From: Dendrolimus kikuchii
Lineage: Eukaryota > Arthropoda > Insecta > Lepidoptera > Lasiocampidae
Direction: 5' to 3'
Length of the DNA stretch: 64,000 nt
Assembly: GCA_019925095.2 (NCBI GenBank)
Contig: CM034411.1
Coordinates: forward strand, 8,888,001-8,952,000
The notes beneath the pieces were generated by a model. That model saw nothing but the letters and a program-made list of their open reading frames with translations. It was not told the origin of the DNA and did no database searches. The translations under genes were made by a program, and so were the position numbers. How positions within the stretch are numbered: the first letter of the stretch is position 1; each line of letters begins with the position of its first letter. Positions 34,116 to 45,769 of the stretch are shown piece after piece.

Positions 34116-34504
34116 TATGGACTTTGCTGCCGAAAATTCAATCGCGGAATGAATTGGCTAGGTATACACTGCTGTTATAGATGTACCTACCAAGTTTAGC
34201 TATTCTAGTTATTAGTTTAGGGTCTGCAGTTTGATTAAGTTCAATAACCGATGTCGGTAACACTGGGTGTCCCGTCCCGTCCGATTCAAATTATTGGATT
34301 CAAGAATGAATTTCTCTCTAATATACAAACCCTATAAGGGCTGTTCGCCTTTAGAACCTATAGACGTTACAGGAGTTAAATTACTTGCGATTTTGAAGTA
34401 TTTTTTTAAAATATATTTTTTTAAATCTTTTGATTTTATATAAAGAACCAGTTTTATATTTCTACCCCGCTATGTTTAGTGTGCTGCAGTTTAAAATTTT
34501 TGAC
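34116..34504. other. No recognised feature
   Basis: AT-rich flank of the next element. Confidence 0.5.
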
Positions 34505-34517
34505 TATTTTTTTACTC

Positions 34518-34789
34518 CCTCGCGCTGGCCATTACAGCGCAGAGGAGCGTCCCCCGGGCGGCGGATGGGGGAGTGGTCGGTAGTACAGCCTAGCTACGCT
34601 TCCGGCTACGTCCGATGGACTCGCTGACCAACGACGAGCGTGGTCCTCCAGCATTGTGGGGGTTGTGCAGAGGGTTAACACCCCACTTACGGATAAACCA
34701 ACTGTTACGAAACCAAAAACGAGCGTGTTCTTGTCTCGGAGGCTAAGACACATTTTGGGTCGCTGAGCCAACGGAGTTAGTTAGTTAGT
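34518..34789 (+). mobile_element. 5'-truncated retroposon with (TTAG)n tail and 13-bp duplication
   Basis: A 272-bp GC-rich insert flanked by a perfect 13-bp direct repeat 'tatttttttactc' (34505-34517 and 34790-34802). It ends 'gagccaacggag' followed by ttag units, which marks the 3' end on the plus strand. This is the signature of target-primed reverse transcription. The antisense frame is probably fortuitous. The family resembles a lepidopteran LINE 3' UTR ending in the same words, but I cannot name it. Confidence 0.8.
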
Positions 34790-35007
34790 TATTTTTTTAC
34801 TCGCTTTTTTGCCTTATATTAATTAATTATACTTGTCGACCATCATCATGAAATCCCTAATTTATTCCTAATAAGGTTGTCTGCAAGATGTCGCCTTTAA
34901 GCAGCGTTACCAATCGAGCGACTTTTTCACTATATTAGATCGTTTGATTGTCTATTGTTTTACAACTGATCTATTTTCGATTTAAAAATTAAACATCTTG
35001 TAATCTA

Positions 35008-35105
35008 ACGGTCTTATTCATAGAGAGTTAGAGTAAGTTTGAATGCTTTTTATAGTTCTTAACGAAGCGTTCAAACTTACTCTAACTCTCTAGGTAAAAG
35101 ACCGT
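35008..35105. mobile_element. Micro fold-back element, copy 2
   Basis: A 98-bp palindrome. 'acggtcttattcatagagag' continuing 'ttagagtaagtttgaatgc' is inverted against the right arm ending 'gaccgt'; arms are ~42 bp with a ~14-nt loop. It is the same family as 21973-22065. Confidence 0.75.
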
Positions 35106-35429
35106 AGTGTTCTGTCAGCAAATTGTGTACGTCTAACTATCAAAAAGCATTTCATTTTTGTCTCACGAAAGATTCTACACGTCATAAAAGAACTATTGAC
35201 AAAAGGAAAAATGTAATTGGAGACGCAACATCCGGTCCGAGAAAGATGATAGGGCAGCTTGGGGATGTATTTCCTTCGACGGACAGACGACGAGAGTGTT
35301 TCACTTATTACTAACGAGTTATAGATGTGTGAAACAGTATTGTTATTACAAGCTTCCGAGCGACCATTTTGATGGAAAACATTTTTCTCTATCGTCTTTC
35401 AGCTACCTGTTAGAATCAATAAGTATCAT

Positions 35430-35520
35430 TTGACAACCTCTGTGACGTAGTGGTGTATATTAGTTGCTTGGCTTATTGGACTAAAAGCTTGCGAATTCGA
35501 TTCATGTGTCATCTACATTT
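35430..35520 (+). repeat. tRNA-derived SINE head
   Basis: 'gtgacgtagtggtgtat' (A-box-like) and 'gcgaattcgattcatg' (B-box-like, GNTTCGANTCC) lie ~45 bp apart, as in lepidopteran tRNA-derived SINEs. The body may extend to about 35600. No functional tRNA cloverleaf is evident. Confidence 0.45.
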
Positions 35521-35688
35521 CGTTCACATTTACCGTTATCTAGTGAAATCTGGGTGTTACTGAGATCGGCTCCAGAGATTTCCTTTTTATGTAGCCTATA
35601 CTATACTATAAATAAATCTGTAAATGGTTTGAGTTGGTACATTGCGATTAAAATTGTGAAAGAAATCAGGGGGACTAATTGGGAACAG

Positions 35689-35860
35689 GAGATTCCGAAA
35701 ATGCAATTATTAGAATTTTTGTGTCTGTTAGAGCATCACGTAAAAATTACTGAACGGATTTAAATGAAATTCGAAATGAGCCAAACTTATATCACGGGGC
35801 AGAACTCAGGATACATTTCATCCCGATAAATGATTGTTTTCTTAGAATAGACAGATTAGC
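35689..35860 (+). repeat. Dispersed repeat paired with 19470-19635
   Basis: See the 19470 copy: shared 'gagattccgaaaatgca', 'ggatttaaatgaaa', 'cccgataaatga'. Confidence 0.5.
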
Positions 35861-35929
35861 AAAATAGATGGCGCTGCAATCGCGTTTGTTTAATTAACTA
35901 ACAAATACCTACGTTGTCATAATTAAATC

Positions 35930-36074
35930 ATGTTGGCTTCGACTCACCTCTATATTTTGCTGGGCAGTTGAATATATGGACTTAGTTTCTTTGTTAATAT
36001 TATATGTAAAAAACCGAATTTAGTTTTTGTGTAAATAAAATAAAACTACCGTTGCGCCGCGTGTCAAACTCTAG
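35930..36074 (+). mobile_element. Helitron 3' portion ending AAACTCTAG
   Basis: 'gacttagtttctttgttaat' followed by 'gtaaaaaaccgaat' and the end 'gttgcgccgcgtgtcaaact' + CTAG (36071-36074) + T matches 54885-54996 closely. The 5' end is not identified and may include 35689-35860. Confidence 0.65.
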
Positions 36075-36079
36075 TCTAT

Positions 36080-36580
36080 ACATAAAACACGTCAAACATT
36101 CTTAGGAATATACAATGTGTGTGTATTGACTATCTTTTGTAAGACCTGTATAATTGTTATCATGTTACAAATAAATTATATATGCAAGGTACGTACATTA
36201 CATACATAATAATGATCCTAAACATTTGGAAATTTAAAAAAAATCAAATAGAAAACTTTTCCATTATCATTCCTAATATAAATACAAATGTACTTTATAA
36301 CGAAACAATGTCCTTCAGAATATGTTTATAAATACAGGTTATCTAACACCTAATAACCGAAACCAATTTAATCAATGATGTACAACGAAATGTTTTAATC
36401 TAAAATCACAATACGTTCAACAAATATTACAGGGACGTGACAAAATGTATTATAGGTGCACTAAACCACAAACCGCAGCCACCAGACCGTCATGGCTAAT
36501 TAAGACTAGGGCACCGAACCATACGCTACAATTACAAATATTAGTGTGATTTTTAAGAAGTGATTTTTTATTGCCAAGTA
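36080..36580. other. No recognised feature
   Basis: AT-rich, nothing identified. Confidence 0.5.
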
Positions 36581-36584
36581 AAGA

Positions 36585-36725
36585 AACAGACAACACACCT
36601 GATGAAAAGTAGTCACCATTGCTTATGGACGTTTACAACGCTAAAGAGCCAACGCATTGCCGGGTTCGAAGAAATATCATGACGCTCTTCTTAAATGACT
36701 CTTATACGTATGTAGTAGTGTAAAA
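36585..36725 (+). repeat. LINE- or SINE-derived fragment
   Basis: 'gtcaccattgcttatggac' ... 'aacgcattgccgggttcg' ... 'atgacgctcttctt' belongs to the same common repeat as 63180-63560 ('gttaccaatgcgctgcc'). Confidence 0.5.
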
Positions 36726-36729
36726 GAAA

Positions 36730-37730
36730 AACTCGACGAAACCTACCAATTTGTATTGTAAGTGGAAAGTGTTATAGAAAACGGTTGCTTAATTGAGCCG
36801 TGGTAGCTAAAGGAAAAGAGGTATACAAATGTACATCCCGCTGACATTGAGTGCGGCGGTTATAGAAGTGAGGCGTTGGCACCAGATCAAACGGTCCCTC
36901 AAAAAACTCCCCCTTGTATACACGATAAATATTTAATTTTACATGATAGACCTCCTAATTTTCTAAATAATATAAGACTACACTCATTTAATAACAAGCT
37001 TAAAATTGTATTCTCATCTTTTCCCACATTTGTTTTAATCTAAGTTTATTAATACTAACATTACGTAACAAATTATTTATAGTTGAATAAATCGAAAAAT
37101 TCTGTATAGTTTAATGTGATAAGTTTTACTTTCCGATTCGCACATAAATCAATATTACACCTATAAAACTCTCGAAAACCATTCAACGACTGTTGAATAC
37201 GGTGAAAATCGACAAAACAGCCTCAAGGTTGTACCAAAGTTCGTATCTCCCGTCGTAAATTCATCGTTTATTGACTTTCAACGAGTCGGTTTCACTCTTA
37301 TGTTTGAAGTAAATTACGAAAACTTTACTTAGTTCTCACTATTGAATGTCAATGACACGCCGGTTGTTGACCCCCATCAGCTGTCCGGGTGTTTATCGCA
37401 ATGCCATATATAATGGCGAAAGCTTTTTTGGAATCTCGAAATAATCAATACCATAACTTTTATTAACAGTAGTGTTCAGTAAGAAACATTTTGTTGATGA
37501 ATTATTTAAACTTGTAGAATAAAAGATGTTACTTTTATTAAGAAATATTTAGAAAATATTGGAAAATATATACATACATGTTACGTCTATTGCTATTTTG
37601 TATGACATTTGTTTTTCATCAAATTTCTTAAGATTTTTCTCAGACCAATGTCTACTTCTTCATTTTACAATAATTATATTAAAGGTGATGCCACAATTTA
37701 AGCTAAATTTGGTTTTGAGGGCTATATGGT
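36730..37730. other. No recognised feature
   Basis: AT-rich, nothing identified. Confidence 0.5.
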
Positions 37731-37734
37731 AAGT

Positions 37735-38165
37735 GTTGGCAACTAGTTCACTGGATAGCGAAGGTCTAGGATCGACTCCCGACATGGTAAAAATATATTT
37801 TTTTGTACGTGGTGGAGAGCCATGCTGGAGTTAATATTTTGATTTCAACACTTAGGGCCGGGTCGATCGGTGTGATATTACGCTACTATTCGTTGTGAAA
37901 CGGTTATACTTGTGCTAATCGTGTTTCGTGCGATGAGTGAGAGTTCCAATGGCCCACTTCCCCATCCCCCTATTCCAATCTCATATCCCATCCTTTCTAT
38001 CCCATTCCTCCTGTCTGATGCCTCTATCTCATCGCCCTATCCCACTCTAAAGCGACGCACGCGTTGGTTTCGCCGCTGGTGGTGGGAATGATGATAGGCG
38101 GCGGTTAACTACCTTCCATAAGCTGGGCCACCAGCCAGCTTGCTTAAAAATCTCCAGTCTGGTTG
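37735..38165 (+). repeat. SINE-like dispersed repeat, fuller copy
   Basis: It opens with a possible B box 'ctaggatcgactcccga', then 'tcgatcggtgtgatatta', 'cccacttccccatccccc' and 'gcacgcgttggtttcgcc'. It is the uninterrupted counterpart of 20945-21620. Confidence 0.6.
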
Positions 38166-38169
38166 GCTG

Positions 38170-39018
38170 TATTCGGCCCTTTGTAATGCGTAATTAATAC
38201 ACCAATTTATTATTAAAAATTGATCGTGATATAAAAGAAACTTAAAATACCAAGACCAGTGTTTACATAACTGTCTTTGGAAAGTTTTCTTTTAAATCGT
38301 AAACATTTGATTCAATGGCGCCTAATAAATATTCATTTGTTTCACAAATATTTTACATTTTGTAATTAAAAATTCTGATAACTTGCGGACGTACCTATTT
38401 AAAAAAAGAAAAAGTGAGTTGAGTTTTTTTAAAGAACAAACATTAAAATAGTTTTCGTTTTGAATTTTAATACTAATTATTAAAGAAAGAAATATAATAA
38501 TTGTAAATATATAAAAGTAATTTACCAGATCGGGACTCAATTACTGATTTAACGGTAATTTTTCGACAAATTATAAATCTATGTATATAGAAGTCTTTCA
38601 TACTAGTACAAAAGTTACTGGGCGAGGAAATACACTTTTTTTGTCATTTTACCAAAAACAGAACCCTATCGGACAATTTAGGAGGTGGGCACTGAAAATC
38701 AGTGCTGTGTCGGACTTCGTTTCGGCACAACCTAAATTCCCGAATGCCAAACTCATTTCGCAAATTGCGGCACACTAATTCGTTTTTAAACGTTTTTTGC
38801 CTTCGTTGTTTTGAATGTGTTGCATTTGTAGAAATAAATATTTCCTTTCCTTCTGATAAAATTATTTCAAGTTTCAGATTAACTAACAAAAAATTTAACC
38901 CCCTAAAATTATAACTTCATAACTGGCTATGCTTTATATAATTAATATAATAAGTTATTCTTAAGGTACACCACAACACAAAAATCATTGAATTAATGTC
39001 ACACAGTAACAAAAATAA
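38170..39018. other. No gene recognised
   Basis: AT-rich. The open frames at 38581-38914 overlap on both strands and are not recognisable. Confidence 0.45.
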
Positions 39019-39028
39019 ACAATAAGCG

Positions 39029-39648
39029 TTTTTTTTTTTTTTATTGGACTTGACTTTATGTTGTTGGTCCGAAGACCTTACAACTTTACCGGGGTCTTTG
39101 GGGCGAGTGCCTTCGCGAAGCGAAGGCGCTCGAGCCCGGGGGGCAACTTGCTCGAGGGAGCTCCCTAAGGAGTTTTACCTCGGCTGGACTGTTGCCATGA
39201 ATGGGGAATGAATTTAATGATGCCCACCATAGGGCGACACAAAATACTAATTGAGAACGGGCGACGGGTAATATAAAGCCCGAAGGGAAGGATCACGGCG
39301 GGCCGGGATCGGTGGTTTGCGGTGGCCTACGCTATCTTACTGCCGTTTCGCAACGTGTTATGGCTGGGAGAGAAGAAACGGCGAAAGAAACTTCCCAGCA
39401 ACACGCCTAGTCTATCCTGTGGGGTGAGCTATGTCTCCTAGCGTCCCTCGCGGGGACGTGGAGAGATCTTGATTGGCGGCGTCTGAGACGCCGCCGTCTG
39501 TGTCTGTCTGTCGGTGCCTGCCAGCCTACTGTTCTAACCGTGGGCGGACTGATCCGGGCCAGCCGTTTCGTAATAACGTCGACTCTGTCCGTCAGGACGT
39601 TACGCGGTCGTCGTACAAGAGCCTTTCGACGAGGCTTATAATCGGACG
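39029..39648 (-). mobile_element. 5'-truncated LINE, 620 bp, poly-A tail, 10-bp duplication
   Basis: A GC-rich insert flanked by 'acaataagcg' at 39019-39028 and 39649-39658. It begins on the plus strand with 14 T, i.e. a poly-A tail on the minus strand. On the minus strand a 91-codon frame ('LTDRVDVITKRLARISP', then Arg-rich 'HRRRRLRRRQSR') runs from the 5' edge; it could be the C-terminus of the LINE ORF or 3' UTR. Contains strong hairpins ('ggcggcgtctgagacgccgc', 'gccttcgcgaagcgaaggc'). It is a target-primed insertion; an R1- or Jockey-type element is plausible, but the RT domain is not included. Confidence 0.85.
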
Positions 39649-39659
39649 ACAATAAGCGT

Positions 39660-40335
39660 GTATGAACTGCAAAAACTTTCATAGAAATTAAGTTGTAAAA
39701 AAGGGTGCGGAACTCGAGTCCGTAGAGTTGTTAAAAAAAAAACTGGCTATGCTCGTAGAGAACCTCGGAGGCTGCATCGTTTTTTAAGAAGACAAAATAG
39801 CTCAATTTTATTCAGTAATATTATTTGTATAGTTCACTCAAATCAGTTTGGACAATTACATCACGTTGAACGGCGCCTAGCCCTATGGTTACTAATCAAT
39901 AACACAACGTTAAAAAGATAGGAAACCATAAATAAGAGTCAGTTGATAATAAAAGGCAGCTCACATGAACTTATTATGCAACATGGCCTACAGGTCGACC
40001 ATTATCGAGGCACAGCGGAAGTTGGTGACATTATAGTATTAAGCAATGCATTCGGGTTCACCACTTGTGTCTTTACATTAATTTTATAGATTGAAGGTGT
40101 AAAATCATGACTTCAAGAGTCGTTGATGGCCAAAGCATCAACGAATAGGAGACCAATATCAAGGAGAACAGACTCCGGCAAATTATATGCTCCGGTAGTG
40201 CGAATCAGCAAAGATGAAGCGAAACGCTTCGTTCTGACTGGTAGTGTTCCCACCATTTAACGGTGTCGCAATACGATAGATCTGATTGTCCGAGATGTCA
40301 AAATGAAATGAAGAAACGCAACTCGTTCGATTCCA
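39660..40335. other. No recognised feature
   Basis: AT-rich, nothing identified. Confidence 0.5.
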
Positions 40336-40338
40336 TAT

Positions 40339-40397
40339 AGGAACGGAGAAAAAATACTAAATCCCGCGTCCAGGCGGACTGTCATAAGCGGCAAATA
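40339..40397 (+). repeat. Scrap of GC-rich dispersed repeat
   Basis: 'aggaacggagaaaaaatac' and 'ggcggactgtcataagcgg' match the first ~60 bp of the 366-685 unit. Confidence 0.6.
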
Positions 40398-40399
40398 AC

Positions 40400-41890
40400 A
40401 TAGCGTTGGTCACCCTTCAAAGTGCGTGCACATACACGCCCTTGGCCAATTTATTAAAATTAACACACAAAGTTAAGAATTTCATCAAGACCACCCATCC
40501 TTAATATTCTCACTCGGGACTTAATTAAAAACACAGACCGTCCATCCAATTAATCAACGAATCCATTATCTCACGTAGAAACCATAAAAACACACAAGTT
40601 TCACCAATTAAAAACAGACTTATAGCTCGGTGAAAGAACAGAAATTTCTAAAAACCACCACTCGCATACAGTTGATAATAAACTTGAAATAAAAATTAAT
40701 TAATCAATAAAACTCGAAGCCGGTACAAGTATTCGTTGTATTTCCGATACATTCTGAATGAGCTTTTAATGTTTTGTTATAGCGCTCATACAAAGGCGTG
40801 CCTGTGTGCATGCGTATACATAGATGGTTAATAACGACAGCGATTAGTCGTAAAAAGCATTGAATGGGCACTAACACAAAACAGTTCCTTTTATAAACAC
40901 TCCTTGAATAAACTATAGTAAAACCTCAAGAAGTCTGTCTGGCGCCTGCTTCGCCTTAGAATAATATCGACCAAGTTGAAGGGTTCCGTAAAAATTAAAA
41001 ATAAAAAACATTCACTGTTTTGGGCATTCGACTACGGAACTACAAATAGTTTAAAAAATCTTTATAACTGAAGAACTATGTAATGGATTTAACATAAACT
41101 AATATTCGTAGAAACTTAGCAATTATTTTAAAATCACAGACAGTACAGAAGGCCTATAGCGACCGCTTTCGAAGATTCATATGACGAACATGACAAGTAT
41201 CTAAATAAAGCGGAACTTTATGGTTTGTCTTCCAACTACCGGGATATCTGGACGACGCCCGTTAATTTTCCTAAGCAATTCTCCAAAAGCGGCCGCTTCA
41301 GGACCTCGGTGCTTGAACTTTATTTATAGGTAATAAACGATTATGTAATAATTTTTCAAAATATCACTAAAATAATTGTCACCTTTTTTTATCCAGGGGG
41401 AAATAATTGTCACCTTACCTTAACCTTTTTACAGCTATCTTATAAGAGAAAAGTTATTATACAATGCCACCTAAATCAAGCTGGAAGTAGTTAGATCCAT
41501 TTAATCCAAATTAAATATTTGAGCCGCTGCAAAAAATTCAAATTAAATGTGGTAATACAAAGACAGGTTTAAAGAAAGGAGACGGCGCGTTACAAATACA
41601 GACGATATCTCGGTGCGTTAAAGCGAGACGAATTGATTTAAACTCACCACATTGTTACATGAAATCCTGAAAGAAACAGATATACCCAGGCTCCCCTCAG
41701 GAGAGAAGGGAACCGTTGTGTCAGGAACTGGTAAGGTCGTTGGCATGTAAAAAATTAGAGATCCTTTGTAAGAGATTAACTGATCAAAATAAGGAGTATA
41801 ATCGTGGATGAAACAAGGCTCTTTGCTCATCTTATTTAGGCATCCGTAGTCCTTTTGGCAAATATGGAATCCTCACAAAATCTTCATGTT
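40400..41890. other. No gene recognised
   Basis: At 40980-41045 there is 'gaagggttccgtaaaa' and 'ttcgactacggaac', a scrap of the 'ggttccgtagcc' repeat. The rest is AT-rich. Confidence 0.45.
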
Positions 41891-41894
41891 CGTC

Positions 41895-42130
41895 TTCAAA
41901 AGGAGGAGGTTCTCAACTTGACCGGTATGTTTTTTTATGTATGTACACCGATTACTCTGAGATTTATGATCCGATTTACGTGATTCTTTTTTAGTTCGAT
42001 GCTGAATAGTTGCCATTTGGTCCCCTAAAAATTTATCGTACTTTGGCCCCGTAGTTTTCATTTTACGAACATTTTTTTGTTCCCGTTTCTTGGGACCTAT
42101 ATTTTTTAAGGCGCGCAACACCTTTCGTAA
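41895..42130 (-). repeat. Dispersed repeat copy (ggaggttctcaac)
   Basis: It is collinear with 23100-23345 and includes 'tatgatccgatttacgtg'. It lies next to the fold-back at 42150, as the other copy lies next to its own fold-back at 23413. Confidence 0.7.
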
Positions 42131-42149
42131 ACCTACCCATAGCTAGACA

Positions 42150-42348
42150 CTAAAAAGTATAAAATAACATATTTCTAAAGCTATTTTTAATTATAATATC
42201 TTATTTTTAATACATGTTATCTAAAATATCTTAAAGTCGGTGCTTAGTAATTTTCAAAATATAGTAATTTTTGTTTTACTTTTACTTACTTAATTTTGAT
42301 ATTATAATTAAAAATAGCTTCAGAAATAAGTTATTTTATACTTTTTAG
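42150..42348. mobile_element. Fold-back with 51-bp arms
   Basis: Arm 42150-42200 is the reverse complement of 42298-42348 at 49 of 51 positions (begins 'ctaaaaagtataaaataac'). The spacer is 97 bp and contains 'cttaaagtcggtgc'. Directly after it, 'tttttgaagtcggttttttt' matches 23550. Confidence 0.8.
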
Positions 42349-42389
42349 TTTTTGAAGTCGGTTTTTTTAAACGAAGTTTTTTCTTATCT

Positions 42390-42565
42390 CTAAAATTCTC
42401 TTTTCTTTCACCTTCTCCCGATTATTTGATGTCGGCATATTTTTTTTCATTTTTTTCTAATCTGATATATGTCATATGTCACACCTCAAATCATCTCGTC
42501 ATCTTCACACAACACATACCTTTTTTGGTTTACCTTTATACGTGTATCCCACTATCTCACAGTTT
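42390..42565 (-). repeat. RTE-type LINE 3' fragment
   Basis: 'ttcaccttctcccgattat' and 'cacaacacatacctttttt' + 'ggtttacctttata' are the complement of the 'KGRPKK...' to 'LGEGE' 3' coding end seen at 8285-8690. Heavily decayed. Confidence 0.65.
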
Positions 42566-42569
42566 ACCC

Positions 42570-43915
42570 TTTTTCCTTTAAAACTATTTGATCTATATGA
42601 ATCAAATTTATCAGGAAGGTTTTACAATATACATTACTTTCACTATACACCACTGTATAGCATATAGAGAAAGTAATCTCAAAAGTATTATGAAAAAAAT
42701 CAGTGAACATAGACTTGTGTATTGTTAGATAGGTCTTCAACAAAAAAAAACGATATTTGGTAGTGATATTTCTGTTTAAATTAATAAGTAGTGAGTGAAC
42801 TTCAGCTTCCAATGTCATAAAATTTAATTCCTAGACTAATATTTCCACTACGACGTGAAAAATTCAAAAAATTCAACGTGACGGAGATTACAAATTTTAA
42901 AGGATAGTTTCAACAATATATTGTTATAGTTTTTAACGTATAGGTTTGATTAATTGTTTTTTAAGGTTTTGTACTCTAATAATAAAATACAGCAACCTTT
43001 ATGATTTATACTGAACCCTTCATTGTATCTGGATTAAAACGCACTTTGCTGTTTTTTTTTATATAAACAGACATTTTAAATTCTGCATAATCTTGCAGGT
43101 CAATCTTGACTACGTTTTTTACATAACGGGTTATGAAACTGGGTTTAGTAAAATGCATGCAAAGACCAAAATGAGTGGTATGAATAAGATTTTTTGAATT
43201 AAGACTGTTTAGTTTCACACTCACCCTTGTGGACTTACAGCCCTTATAGGGTTTTCAAGCCCTAACGTGCGGGGGTAATATTTACAAGGGGTCCTTTGAC
43301 AGGTATTGATTTTGAGAATGTAACGACTATGACTATATTATGCCTAAAACTTGACAACGAAGCACTGAGTCCCATCACAGAAGAAGAATATTATGAATGC
43401 ACAATAAAAATTAGACTCATAAAAGTTTTTAAATATTACATAACTAGATGGCGTCACGGGTAGACCTTGGCTCGCTTTTTGATGTCCACGTCAGTCAAAA
43501 ATTGAGTCCTCAATAGATCAAATTGATACTTAAAAAACAAACCAGAACTAAGTAAATTAGTTTCCACAATCGATATTACGGACATCTAGTAAAAATAGTA
43601 GAATTCTTAGTATTCGTCCTCCGTGCTTTTATAAAATACAGTAGCAACACTTGAAACATAATTTATGTAAAACAACTGTATGTAGAAATGTTATATAAGC
43701 GTGAAAGTGAATTTGGTTAAATGATTGTCATCTACACATTAAGTATTAAAAATTATGTTAATTATGTTATTATCTTAAGATGTTAATAATTATAAAATAC
43801 TTCACAATTATCTTCAGCTGCGATTTAGGTTCAAAGGCACTCTTTTATGTTCATGCTAAAAAGAAAATTATTTATTTCGTTTATTATTCAGTATTCAATA
43901 AGTCAATCGGTATGT
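42570..43915. other. No recognised feature
   Basis: AT-rich, nothing identified. Confidence 0.5.
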
Positions 43916-43921
43916 ATTAAT

Positions 43922-44037
43922 GGCCAGTTCCTATACCTTACCGACCTTTCATTTGCCTTACTATCGGTTAAAATTTGTCATAAGCTCTAAGCGACATACA
44001 CTTTAACACTCAACCGATGGTACGGTAAGTGAATGAA
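43922..44037. repeat. Diverged copy of the 14263 MITE
   Basis: 'atggccagttcctatacctt' and 'ccttactatcggttaaaatt' match the left arm of 14263-14480. The right arm is reduced. Confidence 0.6.
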
Positions 44038-44039
44038 TA

Positions 44040-45645
44040 GTAAGTTAAAGAAAATAAGCCATAAATGAACATACAATATTTTTTCTGGGAGAAATAGATA
44101 TACTGTGATGTAAATCATTTGCATAGACAAAGACGCGGAATAATCCCTAATTAATAATAACTACTCTGAATCCATTGATGTAGTAATTTGCTACGTCAAT
44201 GTCTGAATCAATTTCTTTTACAACTATCTTTAAGTAATGTAAACATTGGAGATTAGATTTAAAGCCACTTACGTTCTCGAAGGCGGCTTACTTAGGCTGA
44301 TAAGAACCAGGCATTCGAGTCACGTAAACTTTAGACTATTAATCCGAAAAAAATACATCATTTAATGACATATAAAATATCTTATGTTCATTCCCGATAT
44401 TGAAAATATTTACCTATGTAACACGGAGGTTTCATTCATCAGCGCCAACCTCTAATAACATTTAAGAATATATAATGTTCACATCATGGAAGACAGACTT
44501 CGCTTTGTCTGCGATATAAGACGTTTTCTGAAATCTAAATAAATCCGCATTTATCCCTAACATCAATTATATCTCGTGGTAGCTTAATATATTTAAACTA
44601 CTATAATGACGCTCCAAGTTACTACAAGATATTAAAATGTTATGGATTGTGATAGATTTTAATTCGAATTACAGAAAAGTCTTGCACAGCGGACATTGGC
44701 GAATTGTCTTGCTTTGACATCGTGGATAGTACATCATTTCATGTTGATGGAGGTTGCTGCTAGTGCGTAAAACCTCCGTGTTACACCTATATATACTCTC
44801 CTTAGAGTCTCTTCATTTCTAAGGTCGTGAGGAATGAACAAAGAAACATCTGAACAAAATCACATTTATAACCACATATTAATGTGAATGCATTTTAATT
44901 TCATAAACTGACGATTATATGGATGGATGGATGGATGTCATGATGGTTTATGCGTTGAAAGAGGATATATTGCATAATAGATGAGTGTAGAATAACAAAA
45001 CATACTAGGGTTACGCCAAATGGTGAGGAAAAGTTAAAAGGAAACAGAACTCAAAGTAGTATAAAATAAACATGACACACAAAGTATCTACTATACTCTG
45101 CTAGTTGAAATCGTTGGTAAAAATACGATATAAATATTTTTATTGTGTACAAATACGTTATGAAAATGTACATAGCAAATCATAATACATTATGTCATAT
45201 TATGTGGACGTTTTAATACGCAATGTGGGGAATGGCGATAATTTCGCAGGGATTTCATTTTTGCTAATATTTCGTTATTACACTGACACGTTTATTGCTG
45301 TGCTGCTGACCTGAAATACATAAATCTTTGCCAGTGTTTGTCAAATTACGTTGTTACCCACAACTGTTAACGACCTGCAAGCTTTTCGTATTACAACAGA
45401 CAACATTTTGCCTTTTCTGAATTTAGACAAAAAAGAATTTTACTGTCAAAATTAATTAATCGTTTAAATACAATGATTCATAAATCATATCCCACACAAT
45501 ATAAATAAATTTGAAATTAGTTTTCTCTATATATCAGTAAAGTCGCATTTTTTATAATAAGTATACCAAATTATTTGTTATCAATAAATTTCGCAAAGTT
45601 AAGAAACTATTTAATATAACAATTACAGGGAGCAAAAGATTATTT
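44040..45645. other. No gene recognised
   Basis: AT-rich; a short (ATGG)n tract is near 44915-44935. Nothing else was identified. Confidence 0.5.
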
Positions 45646-45649
45646 AGCA

Positions 45650-45765
45650 TGCGAGGAACAACATTACAGGAGCGTCCAAATTTAACTCTGGTTCCTGCAC
45701 TAGGCCACTACAGAGTCTCTGGAGCGGGCCACAATGAATACAATGGTTCTCAAAACGTTACACTT
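45650..45765 (-). repeat. Dispersed repeat, inverted pair with 53140
   Basis: Its complement reads 'cgttttgagaaccattgta', 'tggcccgctccagagactc', 'ggacgctcctgtaatg'. It matches 53145-53230 ('gtgggccgccacacagg', 'ggacactcctgtaata'). Confidence 0.55.
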
Positions 45766-45769
45766 TTAT

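Noticed and set aside
34781..34790. Interstitial telomere sequence
   Set aside because: The unit is TTAG, not TTAGG, and it is the tail of a retroposon with a clear duplication.
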